This document shows, in pieces, positions 49,301-57,995 of a stretch of DNA of 64,000 nucleotides; the stretch's first letter is position 1, and every line of letters starts with the position of its first letter. The position numbers and the translations under genes are program-made. The stretch spans positions 808,302 to 872,301 of the forward strand of contig SCFE01000040.1 in NCBI GenBank assembly GCA_004352715.1. Reading direction: 5' to 3'. Under the pieces are notes generated by a model. That model made no database searches, had not been told where the DNA came from, and worked only from the letters and a program-made list of their open reading frames with translations. Source of the stretch: Hofstenia miamia (Eukaryota > Xenacoelomorpha > Acoela).

Positions 49301-50585
49301 CCTCTAGAGGTCTTAATAAAAATATCAAGAATGAATAAAGTTAATCACAATTTGGTTAAAGAGAGAATTAAATCTTTAAATATTGTGAATCAATGTCTGT
49401 TTCACATCAGGTCGACAGGTACAGGTCTCATTAAAAATTTTAGTATTACATTAAAGAAAAAAGAAAATATTTTTCCAAAATTATTTTCCTTAAAATGTTA
49501 AAGTAGTTCGATTGGATGTTGTATNGCATGCTTCAATTATGTTTCCATTTATTTTTAGAAAGCATTTCCAAAGTTCATAAATCACAAAAAAACTAATATA
49601 GTTTTTTTAAGTGACTAAACTGAGTCTTATTAATCGAGTTCAATGAGAATGTATATATTAGAACATAATTTTGTTGTCTACCAGAATTCTTAATATAGTA
49701 CAGTATTTCCTGTAAATAATTACACACATAATTGCTTTGATTTGAACCATTCAAATTGAATACATTTGTATATTCTAGAAACCTAGTTACCATTTTGTTA
49801 CCATTGTAAATTTGATTCTTTGTAGTAAATAAAGTGGTATTTTTTTAATTGACATGCTTTCAAGCATTCAACACATACCATATGTACATATTCAAATTGA
49901 TCATATAGCGGCCTTTAAAAAGTTTTAATATAATCTACGAAAATCTTTCTACAGTAGACTTTTTATTGATGTTACTGAACTGAAAAGTTCTGACAGCCAT
50001 TACTACTGAGGAATTTAATTATGCGAAGCATTATTCAATATACATAGAGAATTTTTTCAAAATATTTTTGACCATCTATTTAGATCAGTATTTATAAAAA
50101 AAAGAAATTTTATTAATATTCTGAGATAATCCAACTACAGTTTTGTTGATAATTTATATAAGAATTTATATTTTTATAATCTGATGCTATTCCTGGATTA
50201 AGTGAATGAATATCATTAACAACATAAGGAATTCAAAAACACATCATTTTTAAAAATGTTAACAAATTATATAAATATTTCAACATGTGATATGTTCAAA
50301 CACTTTTCTCATTTTAAATTTACCTTTTATTTTTGCGGTTACAAACCATAATTTGATTTTTTGTACACTTGTATTATGAATTGAAATAATAATATCATAA
50401 TTCAAAAGGAAAATATAATGTTTAAATAGTGATAAATTCTTAGTATTAAAATAATTACCGAAATTCAACAAACAGATGAATATGAGAATCAGAATGCGAT
50501 GTACGGGATGATAAGGGTTTAAGAACGGTCTCTTAGTTAATCCACTCAACTCATTGACATGGTACTTATCTTCCGTCGTTCCCAT
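40380..50585 (-). CDS. MFSD1: MFSD1, lysosomal major facilitator superfamily transporter, 11 coding exons
   Basis: Complete gene reconstructed by GT-AG sites and phase. Exons 5' to 3': 50585-50459, 48500-48448, 48404-48249, 47113-47040, 46997-46889, 46349-46244, 46202-46086, 45083-44972, 42414-42201, 41469-41317, 40538-40380. They sum to 1380 nt, 459 aa plus TAA, close to the ~465 aa of vertebrate MFSD1. Diagnostic blocks are NFGNYFCYDNPAALE (TM1, exon 1/2), FGGILIDKYLGIGW (MFS TM2-3 loop), QNTYSVFWFKDSELNLVFGL, ALINSVVYLMSAVLSPVFGF and LGTAYGIIQSMQNFGLAIV. The family product is a 12-TM lysosomal dipeptide transporter that depends on the accessory protein GLMP in mammals. All junction phases are consistent and no stop occurs, so it looks functional. 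Introns 1, 8 and 9 contain repeats, and a ~450-bp intron-1 segment is duplicated around a single N. Confidence 0.93.
41641..41893. repeat. MITE-like repeat in MFSD1 intron 9
   Basis: A ~250-bp island with GC-rich ends: GGGCGTACGCGGTATTTTCT on the left and CCTAACCCCTGTGGCTACGA (then GCCTGGGC) on the right. The style resembles abundant non-autonomous elements of marine invertebrates, but I see no clear perfect inverted repeat or target duplication. Confidence 0.4.
42757..42852. other. G13 homopolymer followed by assembly gap (42770-42852)
   Basis: Thirteen Gs run into 83 Ns, and G7 follows shortly after the gap (42857-42863). A second example of a gap opening at a poly-G tract. Confidence 0.9.
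43022..43264 (-). pseudogene. DDE transposase C-terminal fragment (Tc1/mariner-like)
   Basis: The minus frame has HEDFPGKSFSKYVEVRWPAR followed by SPNLSTLDDFLQGLLK. This resembles the block FPG...WPxRSPDLxxLDxFLWGxLK found near the third catalytic residue of a mariner-related transposase group common in arthropods and other invertebrates. Only ~50 recognisable residues survive. It lies within an MFSD1 intron on the sense strand of that gene, so it is a passive passenger. Confidence 0.65.
48612..49061. repeat. intron-1 segment duplicated at 49526-49974 (copy 1)
   Basis: 450 bp almost identical to 49526-49974, with only a few substitutions and a 1-bp homopolymer difference. The second copy starts exactly after the lone N at 49525. 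This is most simply an unmerged contig overlap within MFSD1 intron 1. Confidence 0.85.
49526..49974. repeat. intron-1 segment duplicated at 48612-49061 (copy 2)
   Basis: Second copy, beginning GCATGCTTCAATTATGTTTC immediately right of the single N at 49525. The ORF-like frames inside both copies have no protein similarity that I recognise. Confidence 0.85.
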
Positions 50586-51166
50586 TATAATATGTTACTT
50601 TAATAGTTCACACACATGAAAACAGTTGTAATTTTTGAGTAAATATATATGACGTTACAAGTAATTCCTGTGTGTTTAATGATACATAGCAGGGATTCCT
50701 ACGTTTCTCGAGACTCTTGTGTAAGAGCGAAGCAACATTCTGAAAAGAGTGCTAAAAACCAATCTTACATAATGGAATTTTAAGATAAATGGTAAGAATA
50801 ATATCCTTTACACTTAGCTTTTTTTCAGTTTAACAGTATATAATTATAATACCCTATTTACGACATGAACCAAACATGGTGTATTCAGAGTTGATATTTC
50901 TACATAATACAAAGCGGATATGTCCGATTTTCTTAACTAATACGAAGCCAGCACCCACATTGTCAGCAATATAAGCCTATTCTGTATCATGTTCTCAGCA
51001 AAATTGATGGAATATATTTCAGTTTATAGTTGTTAAGGAATTGAAAGAAACTGTATGGATTGTAAAGAGATAACTCACTAATTCTACCATTTCAGCTGCA
51101 TTAGTTTGAAAGTTGCGTTCCCAAAAATTCTAGAAATAATTCCCGCATACTATAAACCATGTAACA

Positions 51167-51556
51167 ATGTATACTGCAATATGGCTTTTGATTTTAATCA
51201 ATATTCTTAATAATGTGTTAATTCAAACAAAGATCACTGTGCAACGCAACAAGTTTCTTAATAAGAAACAAATATCTCTTCTTTTGGATTCAAATTTAGC
51301 TAAAGTTATCCATCAAATAAAGCTTTCCCAAAATCAAATGTCATCTAAAATTAAAAGAGTTAACCTAAAACTAGATGATCTAAAAAAGTATGTCCAAGAA
51401 GAATCAATCCTTAAAAAGTTCTCCAGGATGAAAGTAAAAGACGCAAAACAATTACAGGATAAAATCACTCTGCTGAAGAAGGAAATCCAAAATAATAAGA
51501 TGTGCATACTACAATTGCAGACACTAATAGATAATATTGGATCTTTAAATGTGTGA
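51167..51556 (+). CDS. small secreted or membrane-anchored coiled-coil protein, hypothetical
   Basis: A 129-aa ORF from an ATG, divergent from MFSD1, whose start codon is about 580 bp away on the other strand. Residues 4-18 (AIWLLILINILNNVL) form a hydrophobic signal-peptide or anchor-like segment. The rest is K/Q/L-rich and predicted by eye to be largely coiled coil (KLDDLKKYVQEESILKKF, QLQDKITLLKKEIQNNKM). It ends at TGA without an obvious splice donor. I recognise no family. The length and the sensible architecture in AT-rich DNA favour a real gene or exon over chance, but this is not certain. Confidence 0.4.
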   Translation: MYTAIWLLILINILNNVLIQTKITVQRNKFLNKKQISLLLDSNLAKVIHQIKLSQNQMSSKIKRVNLKLDDLKKYVQEESILKKFSRMKVKDAKQLQDKITLLKKEIQNNKMCILQLQTLIDNIGSLNV

Positions 51557-52586
51557 AAATTTCCTAAAAATATAGCAAAATTTTTATTGAAAGTTTTAAG
51601 CAAGTTTGTATACAACATGATGTGGTTAGTGCATGTCAATTTCTATAGAGCTCTACTAATTTAGAAAATTTCAACTCTAGTTTGACAACAAATTCAATCA
51701 GATATGATTATATAAACGTTGATGAACACAGGTTTTTCAATAGAGCCACTGGTGTGGAAATTTATCCATTTTTAAGAAATTGTCTGAAGAGATCATTTAT
51801 TAGTTAGTTTGGCGCTGACGGGCTTTTTCAGAACAAAATGAATTTTTTGTTTGGTGAGAAATCCATCGTTTATTTCGACCTAGTATATATGTAGCAGCAA
51901 GATTGTTACATTTCAGTGAATTTGTGAAATTGCTATTTCATTTACCTAACTTCATAAAACAAAAATATTTAGACAATTCATGTATTTACTAGAAAAATCA
52001 CCAAAACTCAAACTCCTAAAGTTAGTCTTTTTATGAAATCCTCAAGTGAAACAACAATTCCACAAACTTTCTGTAACATTATATATATATATATATNNNN
52101 NNNNNNNNNNNNNNNNNNNNNNNNNNNNNNNNNNNNNNNNNNNNNNNNNNNNNNNNNNNNNNNNNNNNNNNNNNNNNNNNNNNNNNNNNNNNNNNNNNNN
52201 NNNNNNNNNNNNNNNNNNNNNNNNNNNNNNNNNNNNNNNNNNNNNNNNNNNNNNNNNNNNNNNNNNNNNNNNNNNNNNNNNNNNNNNNNNNNNNNNNNNN
52301 NNNNNNNNNNNNNNNNNNNNNNNNNNNNNNNNNNNNNNNNNNNNNNNNNNNNNNNNNNNNNNNNNNNNNNNNNNNNNNNNNNNNNNNNNNNNNNNNNNNN
52401 NNNNNNNNNNNNNNNNNNNNNNNNNNNNNNNNNNNNNNNNNNNNNNNNNNNNNNNNNNNNNNNNNNNNNNNNNNNNNNNNNNNNNNNNNNNNNNNNNNNN
52501 NNNNNNNNNNNNNNNNNNNNNNNNNNNNNNNNNNNNNNNNNNNNNNNNNNNNNNNNNNNNNNNNNNNNNNNNNNNNNNNNNNNNNN
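51557..52586. other. no gene seen; (TA)n then gap 52097-52586
   Basis: AT-rich sequence ending in a TA run and 490 Ns. Frames crossing the gap are artefacts. Confidence 0.5.
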
Positions 52587-52590
52587 TATA

Positions 52591-53469
52591 GTGAGTGCCG
52601 CCTGATTATACAAATCAATATTTTGCAACTAAAATTTTGTTTTTCCTTTCACTGGTAAAATTTCGATGCATATAGTTTAATTGAGATATTTTCTTCCACT
52701 TAGAGAGATATATTTAACAATATTCAGTTTGATAGTCTTGTTTAAATAATTATTCTAAAAAGCGGTGATCTTAGCCGTCCAGCTTGATTATGCAAAAGAT
52801 AAAAAAGATTGTTTTTTTTGTTTCAAATGCGTATATTTAACAAATACAAAATCTCAACTAAAAGAAAACACAATAAACTACATTCATCTGTGAATACAAC
52901 ATTCTTAAAATCCCTCTCGACATATTGATCAGCTCATTGAACACGCTTTTTCCTGTGAATCTTGCTCAATGGAGGCTTCATTTTTCCAGGACTCCACAAT
53001 ATCTCACACCTTGAAGTTTTTGACATTTGAGGCGAGCCATTCGCTCAAAGAGTTTCTTGCTAGTAGAATGGGGTGTTCTGACAATCTCACTGGCAACCCA
53101 GCGCTTATTCCTCTCATCAAGTTTTCTTAGATGAGTTATTTCAGGTACTTTCCTACTGTTCTTTCCATTAACAACATATGCTTTGCTAGTTCGATTATCT
53201 TTACTAAGCATTGAAGTGATTTTAAGCCGAACAGAATCGGTTAAATCTGGATTTCTCCTCATTATGTTATACTTGCTTAATCAAGCTGGACGCTAAGATC
53301 ACCACTTTTTAGAATAATTCAGACTATCAAACTGAATATTGTTAAATATATCTCTGTAAGTGGAAGAAAATATCTCAATTAAAATATATACAGGGAAATT
53401 TTACAAGTGAAAGTGAAAAATTAAATTTTAGTGGCAAAATATTTATTTGCATAATCAGGCCGAACCCAC
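52591..53469 (-). mobile_element. Tc1-type element with long IR/DR termini
   Basis: 879 bp between TA dinucleotides (52589-52590, 53470-53471). The terminal inverted repeats are about 190-200 bp (52591-52800 and 53272-53469) with moderate divergence. Each contains an outer and an inner copy of a short direct repeat: GCCTGATTATACAAAT (outer left), GCTTGATTATGCAAAAG (inner left), GCCTGATTATGCAAAT (outer right, minus) and GCTTGATTAAGCAAG (inner right, minus). This is the IR/DR layout known from a subset of Tc1 elements such as Sleeping Beauty. The interior encodes only part of a transposase. Confidence 0.85.
52978..53262 (-). pseudogene. Tc1-type transposase N-terminal DNA-binding fragment
   Basis: The 94-aa minus frame begins MRRNPDLTDSVRLKITSMLS and contains THLRKLDERNKRWVASEIVR followed by TPHSTSKKLFERM. 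This is the pattern of the second helix-turn-helix of the paired-like DNA-binding domain in Tc1 transposases (R-K-L-x-x-R-x-x-R...P..T). No catalytic domain follows: the frame ends near the inner end of the left inverted repeat. The element is therefore an internally deleted, non-autonomous derivative. Confidence 0.75.
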
Positions 53470-53472
53470 TAC

Positions 53473-53503
<31 letters not shown>

Positions 53504-53512
53504 ATATATATA
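53473..53512. repeat. (TA)n microsatellite
   Basis: TA run immediately beside the right end of the IR/DR element; its left end also abuts a TA-rich gap edge. TA-targeting elements may preferentially land in such runs. Confidence 0.9.
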
Positions 53513-53719
53513 TGTGTAATTAACTTGATTACTTATGTATTATATCACGCCAATGCATACAACATAAAATTAAAATGGTATACAGTTATGGCAAATTCCC
53601 ATCAACCATTCCTGAATGCGTGTCGATACCCCCCCTAAGTAATGATTCTGGCTACAGGCCTCGGCAGAAGTTTTAGTTAGCTTTCAAATTCATTAATTGC
53701 GTTAGTTATCGAAATGAAT

Positions 53720-54360
53720 ACCAAAAATTAATTCGAACTAAGATATCTCCGTCTCAGTTCGGCTTATGTCTCATCGCCTCTACGTTATTATCTCTAAAAT
53801 TTTTAGACAATACTTACATTTAATTAAAAAATTTGCTCTTTTCTATTTTGACATCTAGAAGAGCTATCGATAATGCTTCTCATCACCAGCTAATCAATGA
53901 ACTAAGAAATTTTGGTATTGATTCCACCTCTGGAAATCTTATATCTTTCTAACAGTGAGCATTCTGCAAAAATTATCTTTTCCAAACTTTCTGTTTCGCC
54001 AGGCGTATCACAGGGTTCTATTCTTGTTCTTCTTCTTTTCACTCTATTAATTAAAAATTTCGGCAATGATTTACTTCTAGTGGAGCAGATTGCATATTGT
54101 TTTCATCTTCAATAATTAATAAAAACATTTTTTTATCTGCTATTGGTTGGTCTTCCATGAACTCTCTTTCATCTAATTATTTTAAAATCGAAGCTCATCC
54201 TTTCCATTCAACTAAATCTTAGTCTTACCTTGATAATTCACTCGTCTGAGCAATACACATCTTCTGAGATTAAAAAATTCACAACTACCTTCTGTTTTCT
54301 CAAATCGTCCCAGTCGTTACACAAAGTTAACACTGCTGAAAAAATTATTGCTTAACCTCA
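53720..54360 (+). pseudogene. highly decayed LINE reverse transcriptase
   Basis: Plus-strand frames show AIDNASHHQLINELRNFGI (expected A-F-D-x-V-x-H...L), then SPGVSQGSILVLLLFTLLIK (expected GVPQGSxLGPLLF) and, after a lost catalytic box, a segment like WSSMNSLSSNYFKIEAHPF (expected W...N.L..N..KTE). The order is correct for a non-LTR RT, but many stops and substitutions are present. Family cannot be fixed. Confidence 0.7.
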
Positions 54361-54519
54361 GCCTTAGATATTTACTCTTTTAGATGTATAATACTAATTA
54401 AATATCACGATGTATAAGCACGGATTACTAAGTGAATTGAGAATTAGAAGATTTTGCGGTACTGAGATCAATTCCTATTTATGAAAATAGATTATATATA
54501 AAATTACAACTGCAACGAT

Positions 54520-55100
54520 AGTGCCAAGAAAGTACAATGCCAAAAGAATTGATATTTACAAATTATTCGAGTTGTTGCTAGTTAAGCCGATTATAAAAAG
54601 TATATCCTGACCAAGCCCTATTGTTAATTTGTGATAAAAATTCAGAGCAAGTGTAATCCTTAATTTCTTTTTTAAATATGTCCCGCTTTCTAGTTTTCCT
54701 ATATATAATGACAACTGTGCTATTAAGAAATGATTTTTTTAAAAATTTTTTGAACTTGACATTTCCGATTGTAATATTTCGTTTATTTGATGAAATACTG
54801 AAATAAGAATGAAATTAAATTTTGTGAAAAGTTTCTTAAAATATCCCATAATTTAATTAAAGAAAATTATCTAGTATAGAAAGAAGCATTTTGAAAATTT
54901 TTCTTGTTTTTAAGCACTTATTCTTATTGAAGCGCATCTTTTCGGCACAATTTATTTGCAAATCTAATTTATCTAGCAATAATTTTTCTAGGTTGTTAAA
55001 CAAAGCACTACAATACATTATTAAAGCATTAGTTGGCGGAAGTTGTTTTCACAATACATAAAGTTACTGATAACAAACTCTGAAGCGTCAATATTTACAA
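54520..55100 (-). pseudogene. LINE ORF2 C-terminal remnant
   Basis: On the minus strand, ALFNNLEKLLLDKLDLQINC followed by AEKMRFNKNK resembles the post-RT region of CR1/Jockey-type LINEs. Further along RKTRKRDIFKKEIKDYTC resembles the terminal FK..lK block. Stops interrupt both. No RT core is visible upstream on this strand. Confidence 0.45.
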
Positions 55101-55662
55101 ATAATATAAATATTCATATTGAGCTATAATGATTTCAATAGGTTTATAAGGTTGTGGCATTTACAACCTCGTCATTTCAGTATTTTTTATATTAGGCGTG
55201 CAAAAACATTTCTTAATATCAATTTCACAGTTCATTAACCTAGTTATTTGCTTGATGAATTTTGATCATTGATTCTCTATGTTCAGAAATGAGTTTTTCT
55301 TCATTCTACTCATAATTCAATCACGTGTTCCTTTGGTTTGTTCTTTGATTAATTTTGCAAAAAGAAAGTCATTGCTGCTGTATGGGAGAATATAAAATGA
55401 ATATATAAAATGAATAAGACAATCTTTATTGAGGGAAGGTAAATATAATTAAATATAACAGATGGTTTCTCAAAATGGTGTCGTTAAGAAGAATTATTAA
55501 ATGATAAACAACAAAGACTTTACAAACCTATATAAAACTAGCAAGCAGGCTAAGAATAAGGCTAAATTTTCATAGATATGTAATTACTTTTATAGAATTT
55601 GTACACTGTCAAGGAAATACCTGGGAACTATTTCTTAAGAATAATTTTTTCTTTTTCTCATT

Positions 55663-56580
55663 TTGCTTAGTTTCGTTATCAAAAAACATTCCATTGCCTT
55701 ATACCTACGCTTTATACCAATCATGCTTCTCTCTGAGATAGTCGGGTCTAGTGAGCGCGCTCTACTCGATACAATTAACAGTTCTCAGTTTATTGGAGAT
55801 TTCGATTCGCAAAAACGCATCACCGCCGCAAAGTTAGCTGCAACTTTTGCCACATTATCAAGGGATGAACTCAAACTACACTGACTACTTTTATAAATCT
55901 CAAATATTGAAGACTCGCCATCCCCTTCAGAAGAAACATGCTCCCCACTAGAAACATCAAACACTAAATGCATGAACAGCGACAATGTTTCCGAAACAAA
56001 TGCTCCAGAAAAAAGTGAAACAAACCAACGAAAAGTCAAACATATCAAAGAAACTTCGGATACATTGATAATAGGAACATCAATGTATCGCAATTTGAGG
56101 GCAAATAAACTTGTGAAAGATCACGATAACAATATTCATTCATATCCCGTAGCTACAATCGAGGAAATTCCAAACATAATTTATCAATACCCACAAAGGA
56201 ACAATATAAAGGTGATGATCACTGCTTGAAGAAACGACGTCATGCAATCAAACAAGAATTTTACAACACTTTGCAAAAAAATGATGACTGCCACACGCCA
56301 TTCCTTTTGAAACACAGAAATTACATTGGGCGAACTCGCACCATTCCCATATATTAAAACGTTCAATAGAATGTCATCGGAAGGCAATGTATTATTACAT
56401 CAAAATGCAAAACAATTGCAGTTTAAGATCTTCGAAAATAACCGCTATTTTTACAAGGGTGCACATGTTGCTGCAGATCTATTTACACGAGGAGGAATTC
56501 ATTTCTCTGAATCTGGATATGCTATATTAGCACGATGCATTAAAAGCTATTTTACAAATGCAAAGCATCCTTTCATCTAA
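55663..56580 (+). pseudogene. LINE ORF1 with SGNH/GDSL-esterase-like domain, four in-frame stops
   Basis: One frame is maintained for 306 codons with three TGA and one TAA stop and no frameshift. The N-terminal third is low-complexity with a Ser/Glu-rich linker (SPSPSEETCSPLE). The C-terminal half resembles an SGNH hydrolase: TLIIGTSMYRNLRA (block I region, GTS for the usual GDS), KVMITA-stop-RNDV (block III G-x-ND, the glycine position being a stop) and GGIHFSESGYAILARCIKSY (block V, with the H of D-x-x-H kept but D replaced by G). Esterase-type ORF1 proteins are established for CR1/L2-clade LINEs. The endonuclease segment with a 2A-like motif follows directly. Confidence 0.75.
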
Positions 56581-56766
56581 AGCATCTCAATTTTGCCGCC
56601 GAAGCCATGTAATGCCTATCAATCATTTCGACCAGCGAATACCCGTACCTTGTACTCACCAGCAATGATTAATCAAGGACGCTAAGCACCGCACCCGCAA
56701 ACGTACGCCGAAGTCCTTTTAACTACGCCACCTAATCATTTCTAACCTTCCGAGGTACTAAACGTA
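56581..56766 (+). other. inter-ORF region of the CR1/L2-type LINE
   Basis: About 185 bp of less AT-rich sequence between ORF1 and the 2A-bearing reading frame. It probably corresponds to the normal spacer or a degraded ORF1/ORF2 junction. Confidence 0.5.
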
Positions 56767-57018
56767 ATGGATTTATTTATTTTTGTAATGCTAAGACTAC
56801 GAGTAGTTTACAAACACAAATTTTTCTTAAAATCTAGGTTTGCAACTTTTATCAGCATTTTTCCAATAACAGATGTACCTAGAAAAAATCCCTTCAAAGA
56901 GCTTTTGGCAATTTTGGTTTTAAAACTTTTAGTATTACTTATACATGGAATCGAAGCAAATCCTGGTCCATTGCCCAATTATGAAACATCTAAAATGTTT
57001 CATCTAAGAAAGATATGA
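56767..57018 (+). pseudogene. LINE ORF2 N-terminus with 2A-like NPGP motif
   Basis: An 83-residue frame with a hydrophobic stretch (LLAILVLKLLVLLIH) ending in GIEANPGP (56947-56970) and then LPNYETSKMF. The canonical 2A ribosome-skipping motif is D-x-E-x-N-P-G-P preceded by a hydrophobic helix. Here the aspartate position is glycine, the rest fits, and the position just upstream of the endonuclease matches the 2A-like sequences described in LINEs of marine invertebrates. It ends at TGA 57016-57018, overlapping the ATG of the next frame by ATGA. Confidence 0.7.
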
Positions 57019-57392
57019 TTAATTACTTTCATTTAAATGCTCAGAATTGCGATTACAAGTCACATATTAGCAATTCTTATGAAAATATAATGCAAGCAAT
57101 TACTGAGACATGGTTTACTTGCAATGACCTTGATAATGTCTGGTCAGATAACTATAATCAATATAAATTATTCAGAAAAGATAGAACTCATTGTAAAAGC
57201 AAGGGGAGCGGGGTACTCCTTTTAGTACCGAGATCATTTCATCCAAAGCAACGGAATGATATAGTAAGCTCAGAAAAATTTGAAAGCCTTTGGGTTGAAA
57301 TACATAACACTATCAAAAATTCACCTTTTAAAAAGCAATTAATTGATGTTTCATACTGCCCAAATAAATGTATACAATGTATATTATACTAG
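57015..57392 (+). pseudogene. LINE APE-type endonuclease, N-terminal part
   Basis: 125-residue frame: INYFHLNAQNCDYKSHI (expected hLNaqSl..K), then MQAITETWFTCNDLDNVWSD (expected ITETWL...D), QYKLFRKDRTHCKSKGSGVLLL (expected fR.DR....GGGV.ll) and SLWVEIH. TETW contains the catalytic E of APE-type LINE endonucleases. The frame breaks at 57392, before the GDFN and SDH blocks, so the element lacks its RT here, an unusual 3' loss for a LINE. It continues the element begun at 55663. Confidence 0.8.
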
Positions 57393-57995
57393 AATATGAA
57401 ATGAAAATACAAAATCGAAATTTATCGTTTACCATATTATTTTCTTCTTGTTTCTTGTTGGCCATAATCAGTAAACTAATGACCATGTTCCACAGCTGTT
57501 GTCTAGCATTTCTTACAATAGTAGGCTCATAAACACGTTCAACCAGGGTTGCCTGTTGTTCACATGATACAGTATGAGCTTGGCTGTTTTACTGCTACTA
57601 ACTGCTTCAGCCTCTAAAATAGTCTAAAATTATAGCCACTCCCAACTTTCTTTGATAAATGTAATAGAATAAACTGCTAGCAGCAAAACAATGTGTTATA
57701 ATAATGCTGATTTGGAGAGCAAATTGCAATTTACATTTGATATTGATTTTTAAATAACTATTAAAAAATTTCTAAAATAATTATTTTTAGAGGATAAATC
57801 ATGATTATTTCAAAAGTTGAAAATCTTGGAGGGGTAGATAAATCCCACCTATCCCCAAAGGATCGAGACCCATGTTGAGGACGTGCATACAGTATTGACG
57901 TTTGATGTTTTTCTCTCTTCTCAACAACTAATCAAAGCGGTTTACCTTTAAAACTGAGGTGTCGTCGGCATATGAACTTATACATTTGCGACATT
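57393..57995. other. no gene seen
   Basis: AT-rich sequence between the LINE endonuclease fragment and the Tigger relic. No RT motifs follow, so the rest of the LINE is missing. Confidence 0.45.

Noticed and set aside
49256-49501. 81-aa ORF in MFSD1 intron 1
   Set aside because: No family similarity or splice context. It lies between two copies of an assembly duplication.
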